From Planctomycetota bacterium (lineage in GTDB: Bacteria > Planctomycetota > Planctomycetia > Planctomycetales > Planctomycetaceae), in the NCBI GenBank assembly GCA_003388505.1, contig QQVO01000013.1, forward strand, positions 62,001-126,000: a stretch of 64,000 nucleotides of DNA. The letters are read 5' to 3'. The notes under the pieces were generated by a model that did not search any database, was not told the DNA's origin, and saw nothing but the letters and a program-made list of their open reading frames with translations. The position numbers were made by a program, and so were the translations under genes. This document shows positions 9,064-16,974 of this stretch, piece after piece (position 1 is the first letter of the stretch; each line of letters begins with the position of its first letter).

Positions 9064-9135
9064 CCTTGTGCCCAAACTTCTGTTTGGGCACGCCGGAGGG
9101 TGGAGGCATTCTCAAACGGAAGTTTGGGAACGAGG
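9064..9135. repeat. Dispersed hairpin-pair repeat, family 1 copy A
   Basis: Hairpin CCCAAAC-TTCT-GTTTGGG at 9071-9088 is followed after about 22 nt by CAAACGGAAGTTTGGGAACG. The second hairpin is nearly the reverse complement of the first, so the element is an inverted pair of palindromes ending in ACGAGG. Related copies lie at 11979, 22339 and 51971. Confidence 0.8.
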
Positions 9136-9157
9136 AGTGAATTGCGGACGGGTCGTG

Positions 9158-9267
9158 AACCACAAAGGACACGATGGCAGGCCGCGTGGTGAGGGCGTCC
9201 CCTTGGGGACTCTTTGACTTCAATCTCCAGGTTTGGTCTTCGTGATCTTTGTGCCGTTGTGGTTTTT
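9158..9267. repeat. Short 9-nt-period repeats in opposite orientation (family 4)
   Basis: The plus strand near 9158 carries CCACAAAGG then ACACGATGG. About 80 nt later, on the minus strand across roughly 9237-9267, are units like CCACAACGG, CACAAAGAT and CACGAAGAC. The two clusters face each other and could pair. They lie just upstream of the membrane-protein gene. Confidence 0.45.
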
Positions 9268-9286
9268 TCACCCAGCGGAGAGTGAG

Positions 9287-9754
9287 ATGATTCGCTGGAC
9301 GAACAAGCCGTATACGCCGGAGCGGGCGTATCGATGGAGCGTCTGTCCGCTGGCCGCATTATTCGCTTTCGGCGGTCCGGTGTTCGCAATCGCGATTCAC
9401 TTCGTTGCTGAGCCCGCGATCAACAGGGTTCTGTTCGTCGATAGCTATGTCGCCAATCGAGCAATCTTCAGTGCGATTGGAATTCTCGTATGTGCGATCG
9501 GGATCGGCCTCTTCTTGAAATCCAGAATCGCCTGGTACGCGCTGTTTGGGTATCTCCTCTCCGGAACGGTGTGGGGAGTTGCCAAAGAAATGGTCGATCC
9601 CGATTTCGGCGAAGCGCCCAACATCGCGATGGCCGTGACGCTCTGGCTATTTAACACTGCTCTCGGAGTGGGCATCTTTTTCGCCACAAGACCTGTGTTT
9701 CAGCCAGGTAGTCGAGACGGCGAAACGAACAGCGACCCGACGACCCACAATTGA
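9287..9754 (+). CDS. Small integral membrane protein of unknown function
   Basis: A product of about 155 residues with four hydrophobic segments: PLAALFAFGGPVFAIAIHFV, IFSAIGILVCAIGIGLFL, WYALFGYLLSGTVWGVA and AVTLWLFNTALGVGIFF. A short polar tail follows. No catalytic motif is visible and I do not recognise the family. The ATG at 9287 (MIRWTNKPYT) is chosen because GGAGAGTGAG lies immediately upstream. The frame can be extended to 9233, but that extension is encoded by a dispersed repeat and reads as an artefact. Confidence 0.65.
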   Translation: MIRWTNKPYTPERAYRWSVCPLAALFAFGGPVFAIAIHFVAEPAINRVLFVDSYVANRAIFSAIGILVCAIGIGLFLKSRIAWYALFGYLLSGTVWGVAKEMVDPDFGEAPNIAMAVTLWLFNTALGVGIFFATRPVFQPGSRDGETNSDPTTHN

Positions 9755-9830
9755 TGCGTTGTCGTCCATTGTTGATCCACGAACACCAGCTCAATCCGCT
9801 GCATCCGCGGCCCATTCGGTGATTGAGGGG

Positions 9831-10766
9831 CTACGCGCGAATGAGCGCGTCGGCGCCCTGTTCAAGCAGCGAGCCGGCAAGGTCGCGGCCGAGTTGTTCA
9901 GCGTCATTGAGCGAACCGGAGGTGTCGCTGCTGACGGTGGTCTGACCGTCAGGCGAGAGGACAACGGCGTCGATGAGCAGTTGGTCGTCGTCGCGACGCG
10001 CCCAGACGCCGACGGGGGCGTGGCAGCCGGCGCGGAGTTCGGCGAGGCAGGCGCGTTCGGCGGTCGTTTCGGCTCGGGCGACCGGGTCGGTGATCTGCTG
10101 CAGGAGTTCGATGACCGGCTCGTCGTCGGCGCGGCATTCGATGCCGATCGCGGCTTGCCCGACGGCCGGGAGCATCAGCGGCGGTTCGAGACGGATGCTG
10201 ATGCGGCCCTTGAGTCCAAGCCGAGTCAGGCCGGCTTCGGCAAGCACGATCGCATCGTACTCACCGTCGTCGAGTTTTCGGAGCCGCGTTTCGACATTGC
10301 CGCGAATGTCCTGCATCAGCAGATCGCTGCGGTGATGCAACAACTGGGCGCGGCGACGGAGGCTGCCTGTTCCAATGCGGGCGGAGGCGGGCAGGTCATC
10401 GATCGATTCCGCGTGTTGGCCAGACGGCAGCACGAGGACGTCAAATCGGGGGGCGCGTTCCGGGATTCCCGCCAGGGCGAGGCCGTCGACGGTGTCGGTG
10501 GGAAGGTCCTTGAGGCTGTGGACGGCGATGTCGGCGCGGCCGTCGAGCACGGCGCGTTGGACTTCGCGGGTGAAGACGCCCACGCCGCCCATCTCGGCCA
10601 GCGGACGGGTGCGATCCTGGTCGCCGCTGGTGGAAACATGGACGAGTTCGACCTGAGTGGCGGTCTGGTTTCTGAGCAGCGCGGCGACGTGCTCGGCCTG
10701 CCAGAGCGCGAGACTGCTGGCGCGGGTGGCGATGCGAATGGCCGCAGGTGGCGGGGAGGGCGTCAT
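9831..10766 (-). CDS. hemC: Porphobilinogen deaminase (hydroxymethylbilane synthase)
   Basis: A 311-residue enzyme that polymerises four porphobilinogen units to hydroxymethylbilane in tetrapyrrole synthesis. Family signatures are in order: IRIATRASSLALWQAEHVA at the N-terminus, GVGVFTREVQRAVLDGRADI, the active-site strand AVHSLKDLPTD with its conserved Lys-Asp, GTGSLRRRAQLLHHR, DIRGNVETRLRKLDDGEYDAI, PAVGQAAIGIECR, and LAELRAGCHAPVG, whose Cys carries the dipyrromethane cofactor. Length and motifs are normal. The ATG at 10766 overlaps the TGA of the upstream DUF502 gene as ATGA, so the two are translationally coupled. A ferrochelatase gene lies 9 kb away on the other strand. Confidence 0.97.
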   Translation of the reverse strand: MTPSPPPAAIRIATRASSLALWQAEHVAALLRNQTATQVELVHVSTSGDQDRTRPLAEMGGVGVFTREVQRAVLDGRADIAVHSLKDLPTDTVDGLALAGIPERAPRFDVLVLPSGQHAESIDDLPASARIGTGSLRRRAQLLHHRSDLLMQDIRGNVETRLRKLDDGEYDAIVLAEAGLTRLGLKGRISIRLEPPLMLPAVGQAAIGIECRADDEPVIELLQQITDPVARAETTAERACLAELRAGCHAPVGVWARRDDDQLLIDAVVLSPDGQTTVSSDTSGSLNDAEQLGRDLAGSLLEQGADALIRA

Positions 10767-11800
10767 GGTTGGGGCGTCTCCCGCGACGCGGAGACCGCGG
10801 ATTGCGCATTCGCTTGTTGTGCGAGGCGTTCCCGCAGAAGTTCGGGCGTGATTTTCTGTTCGGGCGGAACGAGGACGCCGCAGGAAATGACAAACTGCAT
10901 CGCCTGGTCGACGGAGATGTTCAGGTCGAGGACCGCGCTGCGGGGGACGCACATCGTGTAGCCTGTGACCGGCATGGGGGAGCTGGGGACGATGACAGAC
11001 AGCGTCGGTTCTTCCAGCGCCGTTGCAACGTCGAGCATGCCGTCTCCCGTGACGAGTGCGAGCGACCAGATGCCGCGGCGGGGGTACTCGATCGCGACCA
11101 CGCGGCGATATTCGACCTTGCTCTCGGTGAACAGGAAGTCGGTCACCTGCTTGACCGAGCCGTACACGTTGCGGATGACGGGCAGGCGGCCGAGGATGTT
11201 GCGCTCCAGTTGGGCCACGGTCCACGCGCCGAGCCGGGCGCTGACGATCCGTCCCAGGAAATAGAGCGCCACGATCACCAGAATGACGGCGAAGGCGCTG
11301 AGCAGAAACGCGCTCTTAAAGTACTTCTCTGCCGCGAAATCCATGTAGAAGGTGATCGCCGTATGCGGCATCTCGTCTGCGGGCGTCACCCTGGCAAGTC
11401 GTGCATAATGGTCGTAGGGCACCGCGCGATAGACGAAAGGGACGTAGACGTCCTCGCTACGGCCCAGGAGCGCGTCGGCCGTCTGTTCGGCCGGAGGAAG
11501 CGATCGGAACGCGGACGCCGTCTCCGGAGTGACGGAGTAGTTCCGCCCGCAGTATTCAAGTTCCGGCCGGTTGCGGAGGACGACGAGCGAATCAGCCGCG
11601 ACTGATTCGTCCACAACGGCGGCGAAGACGTACTTCACGGCGGCGGCCGTCGGCTGGATGATGTACCGGTTGACTCCGGTCACGAGCCACAGCACGATCA
11701 CGATCGTCAGAATGGTCGGCAGGCTGATCGCCAGCCCGCGCAGGAAGAAGCGGAGAGCCGGACGTTGCGGTTTCGGTGCGGGGTCGGTTTCAGGGGGCAT
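10763..11800 (-). CDS. DUF502 family integral membrane protein
   Basis: A 345-residue membrane protein with the DUF502 layout: a basic N-terminus then LRFFLRGLAISLPTILTIVIVLW (first helix), an extracytoplasmic loop with an unusual insertion (about residues 45-160), a second helix FLLSAFAVILVIVALYFLGRIVS, then the conserved GRLPVIRNVYGSVKQVTDFL, VVAIEYPRRGIWSLALVTG and VIVPSSPMPVTGYTMCVPRSAVLDL. The family function is not known. The ATG at 11800 (MPPETDP) gives an ordinary start; an in-frame extension to 11926 is basic and His-rich and unlikely to be translated. The stop overlaps the hemC start codon. Confidence 0.9.
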   Translation of the reverse strand: MPPETDPAPKPQRPALRFFLRGLAISLPTILTIVIVLWLVTGVNRYIIQPTAAAVKYVFAAVVDESVAADSLVVLRNRPELEYCGRNYSVTPETASAFRSLPPAEQTADALLGRSEDVYVPFVYRAVPYDHYARLARVTPADEMPHTAITFYMDFAAEKYFKSAFLLSAFAVILVIVALYFLGRIVSARLGAWTVAQLERNILGRLPVIRNVYGSVKQVTDFLFTESKVEYRRVVAIEYPRRGIWSLALVTGDGMLDVATALEEPTLSVIVPSSPMPVTGYTMCVPRSAVLDLNISVDQAMQFVISCGVLVPPEQKITPELLRERLAQQANAQSAVSASRETPQP

Positions 11801-12111
11801 ATTCACGCCGCGAAAAGTGCGTTGCGGAGTGTGTGGTCGGGTTGTTCGCCGATGATGGTAGATGTAGAAGGTGCGGTCAACGCGGTGAGCCGGGGGTTGG
11901 TGTTGTGCGTGCCTTCTGAGCGTCACAGTTCCAAGGGGGCAAGCCCCGTGGTGACTGCGTGAATCGCACCGGTCCGTACCTTGTGCCCAAACTTATGTTT
12001 GGGCACAGACACGGTCACTCCAAAGGGGCGTCCCCAAACGGAAGTTCGGGAACGAGGAGTGAATCCCAGTGGTGAGTTGCGTGCCCGACGCTCCGCTCTT
12101 GGAACGGGGCG
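11801..12111. other. Intergenic gap containing repeat copy B
   Basis: The gap between two minus-strand genes carries the family 1 hairpin pair at 11979-12057 and a small GGGGCAAGCCCC symmetric sequence near 11935. No gene is evident. Confidence 0.5.
11979..12057. repeat. Dispersed hairpin-pair repeat, family 1 copy B
   Basis: CCCAAACTTATGTTTGGGC starts at 11986; the second hairpin CCCAAACGGAAGTTCGGG starts at 12033 and is followed by AACGAGGAGTGAAT. The last string also follows copy A, so homology extends past the hairpins. Confidence 0.8.
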
Positions 12112-12876
12112 CTACGCGTTGCGGCCGATGCCGCGGGCGGCGACAGCGACGAAGACCCGTTTCGCGCCGGCGCTTTTCAACTCGCGAGTGGCGCGGTGGG
12201 CGGTCGTTCCGGTGGTCAGCACGTCGTCGACGAGAAGCACGGTGCGATCGCGCAACAGGTTCTCTTGACGGACGCGAAACGCCCCGCGGAGGTTGTTGCG
12301 GCGTTCGGTGGGAAGCAGGCTTGATTGTTGAGGCGTTCGTTTGACCTTGGCGAGGGTGTGCACGTCGCAGTTCGTCCTGAGTGACCGCGCGAGTCGACGC
12401 GCCATGACGTCGGGCGGCAGATGAGGCCGGGCGAGCCGTTCGAACCAATGGTGTGGAACGGGAATCACGACGTCGATGTTGTGTTCACGAAGTCCGTCCG
12501 CTTCGCGGGCGGCGAGCAGATCGCCCAGGGCGGCTGCGACGGCGTGGCCTCCCGCATGCTTGGCCGCGATGCAAAGTTCCCGGAGTGCGGCCTCGTAGAC
12601 GCCGAGCGAGACGACGCGTTCAAATGCGAACGGGTCCGTCCGGCAGTGAATGCATCCCGAGGTTGTGTCGAGGTGCGGTCCCACGGGGGCGCTGCATCGC
12701 ACGCATCGATCGGGCTGATGCGGGGCAATCAGGTCGGTGCAGGCGGGGCAGAAGCCGTTGGCGGACGGCGAGAGATCGTGCCCGCAGTGCACGCAGGCCG
12801 GGGGATAGACGAACGCCGAACCGGCCTGGATCAGGTCGGCGGCGACGCGGCGTGTCCGTTGGAAGAGGGCCTGCAC
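12112..12876 (-). CDS. comF: ComF family protein (phosphoribosyltransferase-type)
   Basis: About 254 residues. The N-terminal zinc-finger-like part has cysteine pairs CVHCGHD, CPACTD, CVRCSAP and CIHCRTD, and the C-terminal type I phosphoribosyltransferase part ends with the PRPP-binding loop VLLVDDVLTTGTTAHRA. VIPVPHHWFERLARPHLPPD and LAKVKRTPQQSSLLPTERRNNLRGAF are classic ComF/GntX features. In naturally competent bacteria ComF acts in DNA uptake; elsewhere its role is unclear. A GTG start at 12876 preceded by AAGGAG at suitable distance is chosen. The longer frame to 13050 adds a basic leader running into the hpnE promoter and is probably not real. Confidence 0.88.
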   Translation of the reverse strand: MQALFQRTRRVAADLIQAGSAFVYPPACVHCGHDLSPSANGFCPACTDLIAPHQPDRCVRCSAPVGPHLDTTSGCIHCRTDPFAFERVVSLGVYEAALRELCIAAKHAGGHAVAAALGDLLAAREADGLREHNIDVVIPVPHHWFERLARPHLPPDVMARRLARSLRTNCDVHTLAKVKRTPQQSSLLPTERRNNLRGAFRVRQENLLRDRTVLLVDDVLTTGTTAHRATRELKSAGAKRVFVAVAARGIGRNA

Positions 12877-13067
12877 GGGGTCGCTTCTCCTTGTCGGAAT
12901 GATATAACGCGACGACTGACGGCACGACTGCGGCGTCAACCGGAACCTGATGGCACGGCAAGCAAGGGGGGCGCCAATCCCGCACGGTTTCGTGCGGTGG
13001 CCCGCACTTTGAGCATCCCAGAATAAAGCCCTGACAGGGCACGACCGCATCGCGGACGAAACGGCCT

Positions 13068-14516
13068 ATGCAGCGACGCACCGTGATCGTGGGAGGGGGA
13101 TTGGCGGGCCTGGCGGCGGCCGTCGCGCTGGCGGAGCGCGGACTCCCGGTGACGCTGCTGGAAGCCCGCAAGCAATTGGGCGGCCGGGCGGGCTCGTTCG
13201 TCGATCCGGAAACGGGCGAGACGATCGATAACTGTCAACACGTCGGTCTGGGATGCTGTACGAACCTGACGCACTTCTGCCGGAGCGTGGGGATCGCCGA
13301 TCAGTTTCGAGAGGAACGGGAACTCACGTTTGTCGGGCCGAGTGGAGAGACGTGCCGCTTTCGTGAGTCGCTGTGGCCTGCGCCGCTGCATCTGTTGCCG
13401 GCGTTTCGTTCGCTTTCGTACATCTCGGGAGCGGATCGTCGACGGCTCGCGCGGGCGCTGCGAGACTTGGCGAGATTCGATGAGGAAGTGGCTTCGACGG
13501 AGTCGTTCGAGGACTGGCTGATTGCTCACAACCAGTCTGCGGAACTGCGTGAATACTTCTGGAATGTGGTGCTGGTGAGCGCCCTGAGTGAAACGCTTGA
13601 CCGCGTGGATGTCTCCTATGCACGCAAAGTCTTTGTTGACACGTTCTTCGCAAACCGCAGCGGGTGGCGGATGCAGGTTCCAACGGCGCCGTTGGACGAG
13701 CTGTTTAACGGCGCCGTGAGAAGCTGGCTGGAAGATCGCGGTGTCGATGTGCAGACATCCGCCCCGGTGGAGCACCTGGAATTCATCGACGGCCGGGTAG
13801 ATTCGGTTGTGATTCGGAACGGCGAGCGGGTGACGGGCGGAGAGTTCATCGTCGCGGCGCCGCATTGGCGAGTCGGCGAGTTGCTGCCGGAGCGGCTGAC
13901 GTCGCATCCGAATCTGGCGGGAATCGGCCGGATTGAGACGGCGCCGATTTCGAGTGTGCATCTCTGGTACGACCGCCCGGTGATGACTCTGCCTCACGCC
14001 GTGCTTGTCGGTCGATTGAGCCAGTGGATGTTCAATCGCAGTCTGCTGTGGAGCGGGGAGGTGCAACCGGAAGAATACTGCTATCAGATTGTGATCAGCG
14101 CCAGCCGGGGCGTGCGAGAGCAGGGGCGAGACGAGGTTGTGGCGGGAGTCGTGTCCGAGTTGGCCGGGGTCTGGCCGGAGTTCGGGCGCGCCCGTTTGCT
14201 GCGGTCGCGGCTGGTGACGGAGCGTCGGGCGGTGTTTTCGGTTTTGCCTGGGGTTGATCATCTGCGGCCTGCGCAACAGTCGCCGGTCGAGAATCTGCAG
14301 CTTGCGGGGGACTGGACTCGAACGGGATGGCCCTCCACGATGGAGGGGGCGGTGCGGAGCGGTTATCTTGCGGCGGAGAATGTGCTGGGTCGCCTGGGCC
14401 GCGATGAGTCGTTGGTCCGTCCCGATCTGCCGGTGGCCAGGCTGTCTGCAATCTTGCTGGGGCTGCCCGCTCACGATGCGAGAGCCTGGGACAAACAATC
14501 CCGTTCGGACGAGTGA
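13068..14516 (+). CDS. hpnE: Hydroxysqualene dehydroxylase (HpnE-type FAD amine oxidoreductase)
   Basis: A 482-residue FAD-dependent enzyme. The dinucleotide-binding motif VIVGGGLAGLAAAVAL spans residues 6-21 and is followed by LLEARKQLGGRAGSF. NCQHVGLGCCTNL near residue 56, SARSL-type helices, VDVSYARKVFVDTFF and the C-terminal NLQLAGDWTRTGWPSTMEGAVRSG (FAD-binding, amine oxidase type) are typical of HpnE. With HpnC and HpnD this enzyme makes squalene from farnesyl diphosphate by reducing hydroxysqualene; here it stands alone, so the partners must lie elsewhere. It is followed after 24 nt by the K+ channel gene, suggesting co-transcription. Confidence 0.9.
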   Translation: MQRRTVIVGGGLAGLAAAVALAERGLPVTLLEARKQLGGRAGSFVDPETGETIDNCQHVGLGCCTNLTHFCRSVGIADQFREERELTFVGPSGETCRFRESLWPAPLHLLPAFRSLSYISGADRRRLARALRDLARFDEEVASTESFEDWLIAHNQSAELREYFWNVVLVSALSETLDRVDVSYARKVFVDTFFANRSGWRMQVPTAPLDELFNGAVRSWLEDRGVDVQTSAPVEHLEFIDGRVDSVVIRNGERVTGGEFIVAAPHWRVGELLPERLTSHPNLAGIGRIETAPISSVHLWYDRPVMTLPHAVLVGRLSQWMFNRSLLWSGEVQPEEYCYQIVISASRGVREQGRDEVVAGVVSELAGVWPEFGRARLLRSRLVTERRAVFSVLPGVDHLRPAQQSPVENLQLAGDWTRTGWPSTMEGAVRSGYLAAENVLGRLGRDESLVRPDLPVARLSAILLGLPAHDARAWDKQSRSDE

Positions 14517-14540
14517 CAGAGCACGGATGCAAGCCGCTAG

Positions 14541-15524
14541 ATGAGACGACTGCTGTTTATCGTTGGATTGTTGTTCGCGCTGACGGCGACAGGGACGATC
14601 GGCATCCATCTCCTGACCGGGAAACCTTTGCTGGAGTCGGCGTATCTGTCGATCATCACGCTGACGACGGTCGGTTCCCAGGACGTGGCCGGCAACGATC
14701 CTAAGCTGATGGCTTTCGTGATGATCTATCTGGTGTGCGGACTGGGGACGTTCACTTATGCGGGCTTTCAAATCGGCGAGGTGATCGTCGATTCGCAATT
14801 TCGGAAAATCCTGGAGAAGCGACGCATGGAAAAGGCGATAGCCGCGCTGGACGATCACTTCGTCGTCTGCGGGGTGGGCCGGATGGGCACGACGATCTGT
14901 GAGCATTTGACAGCCCGCGGGCAGCCGTTCGTCGTCATCGATCACTCCGCGGAACGCTTGAACGAGATCGCGCGGCCGCGGGAGTGGTTGTTCGTCCACG
15001 GCGACGCGACCGACGACGACGTGCTGATATCGGCCGGAATCAAGCGGGCTCGCGCGCTGGCGACGGCGCTGCCGACCGACGCGGACAACATCTACGTCGT
15101 ACTCTCGGCGCGGATGCTCTCGTCAAAGATTCAGATTATCGCCCGGTCGAGCGACGATGAGGCGATGAAAAAACTGCAGCGGGCCGGCGCGTCGCGGGTG
15201 GTGAGTCCCTTCAGCAGCGGCGCGGTGAAGATGGCGCGGTTCATGCTGAACCCCAGCATCGAGGATTTCCTGGAAGTCGCCGACGACAGCGACCGCGACC
15301 TCGAACTGGCCGAGGTGCAAGTGACCCCCGGCAGTCCGTACATCGGCAAGGAACTGTCGCAGACCGACTTGCGGGAGTTGGGGGTAATGGTGATCGGCAT
15401 CCGGCGTTCCAGTGGCGAACGGCTGCTCCCTCCGCCGGGGACGGCGGTGATTCAGGAGGAGGACAGCCTGTTCGTGTTCGGGAATGCACGGGCGGTCAGC
15501 CGCATGACTTCCCGGCAGGAGTAG
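14541..15524 (+). CDS. Potassium channel protein with RCK (TrkA-N/TrkA-C) domains
   Basis: A 327-residue ion channel subunit. Residues 1-80 form a two-helix pore unit (FIVGLLFALTATGTIGIH, pore loop, then LMAFVMIYLVCGLGTFTYAGF), and residues 105-225 an RCK/TrkA-N Rossmann domain (HFVVCGVGRMGTTICEHL, FVVIDHSAERL, GDATDDDVLISAGIKRA). Residues 250-325 form a TrkA-C ligand domain. The selectivity filter reads TLTTVGSQDV at residues 41-50, where K+ channels normally have TVGYGD, so two filter residues are changed. It should be a tetrameric, ligand-gated inner-membrane channel; selectivity for K+ is uncertain because of the filter. It lies 24 nt downstream of hpnE. Confidence 0.88.
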   Translation: MRRLLFIVGLLFALTATGTIGIHLLTGKPLLESAYLSIITLTTVGSQDVAGNDPKLMAFVMIYLVCGLGTFTYAGFQIGEVIVDSQFRKILEKRRMEKAIAALDDHFVVCGVGRMGTTICEHLTARGQPFVVIDHSAERLNEIARPREWLFVHGDATDDDVLISAGIKRARALATALPTDADNIYVVLSARMLSSKIQIIARSSDDEAMKKLQRAGASRVVSPFSSGAVKMARFMLNPSIEDFLEVADDSDRDLELAEVQVTPGSPYIGKELSQTDLRELGVMVIGIRRSSGERLLPPPGTAVIQEEDSLFVFGNARAVSRMTSRQE

Positions 15525-15528
15525 CATG

Positions 15529-15561
15529 CGCATCGGCGGGCTGACGCCGCGCCGCTCGCCG
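15529..15561. repeat. Dispersed repeat family 2, reverse orientation
   Basis: Read on the minus strand, this is CGGCGAGCGGCGCGGCGTCA continuing into GCCCGCCGATGCG. The same sequence recurs on the plus strand at 49901, 50061, 58258 and 59260. It fills the gap between the convergent channel and ATP-grasp-like genes. Confidence 0.8.
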
Positions 15562-15566
15562 GCGTA

Positions 15567-16622
15567 TCAGTCGGCTGCTTCAATCCAGGTGCGGTGGTTG
15601 ACGATCGCGTCGCCAATCCGGTCGGGTGAGGTCTTGAGAAGCAAGCTGCCGCGCCGCTGGGCGTCGTTCATTTCTTCGCCCGTGCCGTGCCGCCACATTC
15701 CCGATTCGAAACGACGACTCCAGCCCAGGCTGAGTCGGCCCATCGTCCAGCGGGCGTTGACGTCCTGGAGTGGACGCACTCGGAGGTTTCCCTCGGCGTT
15801 GCGATACCGGAGGGCGTCGACTCCGAGCGGACCGAAGTAACCGAGTTGCTGCAGTTCGAGCGCGAGCCGGCCGCCGACATCAAGCGCTTCCGACCATTCT
15901 TCGATTGACGGGGCGGCATTCCCGAAACTGCTGCCGAGGTAGCGGCCGAGGTGATCGGTCAGAAGACCGGTGATACCGTCGAAACGCGGGGCTGTCTCGG
16001 GAGGAATCGTCCAGTGGAGGCTGGCTTCTTCGAGGCGTTCGACCCACGGTTCCCAGATGAGACGTCCCTTCCGGGAAAACCGCTTGCTGAGCCAGCCGAG
16101 TTGTGAGGGCGTCAGGTCCGGTCCGGTCCCCAGCAGCCGGTTTCGAGCCGCACCGCTGTGGTCGGTCCGGATGACCCAGTCCGTCCGCTCGTCGATTTCA
16201 TCGAGCCGCTGCGACAGTTCTGACATGGACGAGACGACCGTGGAAAAATCGAGACCGCAGTCCCAGCGCGATTCGAGTTCCCTTGTAAAGCAACGTGAAT
16301 TGGCCGTGAGAACCGCTTCGGGCGAGGGCGCCGAGACAGTCGCCCGCACACTGCATCCCCAGGAGCGGATGCGGTCGGTCCAACCCCAGGGGACCAGCTC
16401 GAGTCCGTGGGGGATGTCGCTTTCTCTCGAGACGGTCTGCGCCGGGGATGCGAGTGGCTGATCCGGCGGAGACGGACACCAGATGAGGTCGTTTTCGCCG
16501 GCGACGGCGGCCCAACAGGGAGCGAGTTCCGCTTCGAGTCGCCGAAGACCCTCCGGCAGATGCTGCCGGTGTCCCGACAATTCTTCTTCAAACGTGAAGT
16601 TTCCGACGAAGAGTTGCGGCAC
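15567..16622 (-). CDS. ATP-grasp-like protein of unknown function
   Basis: The frame gives at least 351 residues from the GTG at 16622. The C-terminal part contains LQQLGYFGPLGVDALRYR followed by LRVRPLQDVNARWTMGRLSL; an acidic residue then DxNxR is the usual metal/ATP-binding end of ATP-grasp ligases, so the fold assignment is reasonable, but the ATP-binding lysines cannot be placed with confidence. The reading frame stays open and coding-like upstream of the GTG for at least 30 codons (LQLTGAAIEALPLWQGLPDN) with no ATG, GTG or TTG, so the true start may be a rare codon or there may be an error. No signal peptide. Substrate unknown. It converges on the channel gene. Confidence 0.6.
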   Translation of the reverse strand: MPQLFVGNFTFEEELSGHRQHLPEGLRRLEAELAPCWAAVAGENDLIWCPSPPDQPLASPAQTVSRESDIPHGLELVPWGWTDRIRSWGCSVRATVSAPSPEAVLTANSRCFTRELESRWDCGLDFSTVVSSMSELSQRLDEIDERTDWVIRTDHSGAARNRLLGTGPDLTPSQLGWLSKRFSRKGRLIWEPWVERLEEASLHWTIPPETAPRFDGITGLLTDHLGRYLGSSFGNAAPSIEEWSEALDVGGRLALELQQLGYFGPLGVDALRYRNAEGNLRVRPLQDVNARWTMGRLSLGWSRRFESGMWRHGTGEEMNDAQRRGSLLLKTSPDRIGDAIVNHRTWIEAAD

Positions 16623-16974
16623 GTTTTGTGGATCAATCGCGAAGGGGAAGGCGCTGTTGTCCGGAAGGCCCTGCCAGAGCGGCAGCGCCTCAATCGCGGC
16701 GCCGGTAAGCTGTAACGATTGGAGCGGTCTTGACGGAGGTTTTTTGCCGCCGAGCCGATTTCGCGGGGTCTGGTTATGCCGACTGTGGGTCAGGTGACGA
16801 TCGTATCAGGTGTGCCGGGTCGGTCGTACTTCGGGCCCGGCGCCGACCGTCCCGCAAAACGTGCGTGTCCGGACTGCCGATCAGCGCCGACTGATCTCCG
16901 GCGTCCGAGTCGCTGCCGGGAGCACGTCCGACCTTCAGTCCCTGGACGATCCGCCGAGACGATTGACGATCGAG
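16623..16974. other. Divergent region, partly open frame upstream of the ATP-grasp-like gene
   Basis: The minus strand frame of the preceding gene stays open to about 16808 without a standard start. The plus strand frame of the next gene is also open from 16810 but reads Arg/Thr/Ser-rich and non-coding until 16975. Promoters for both genes should lie here; I see no clear elements. Confidence 0.4.

Noticed and set aside
9759-10961. 400-residue plus-strand frame across hemC and the end of the DUF502 gene
   Set aside because: It is the antisense of two clear genes, Gly/Asp/Arg-rich with no family motifs.
12936-14999. 687-residue minus-strand frame antisense to hpnE and the channel gene
   Set aside because: Its composition is Arg/His/Gln-rich, as expected for antisense of GC-rich coding DNA, and the plus-strand genes have clear motifs.
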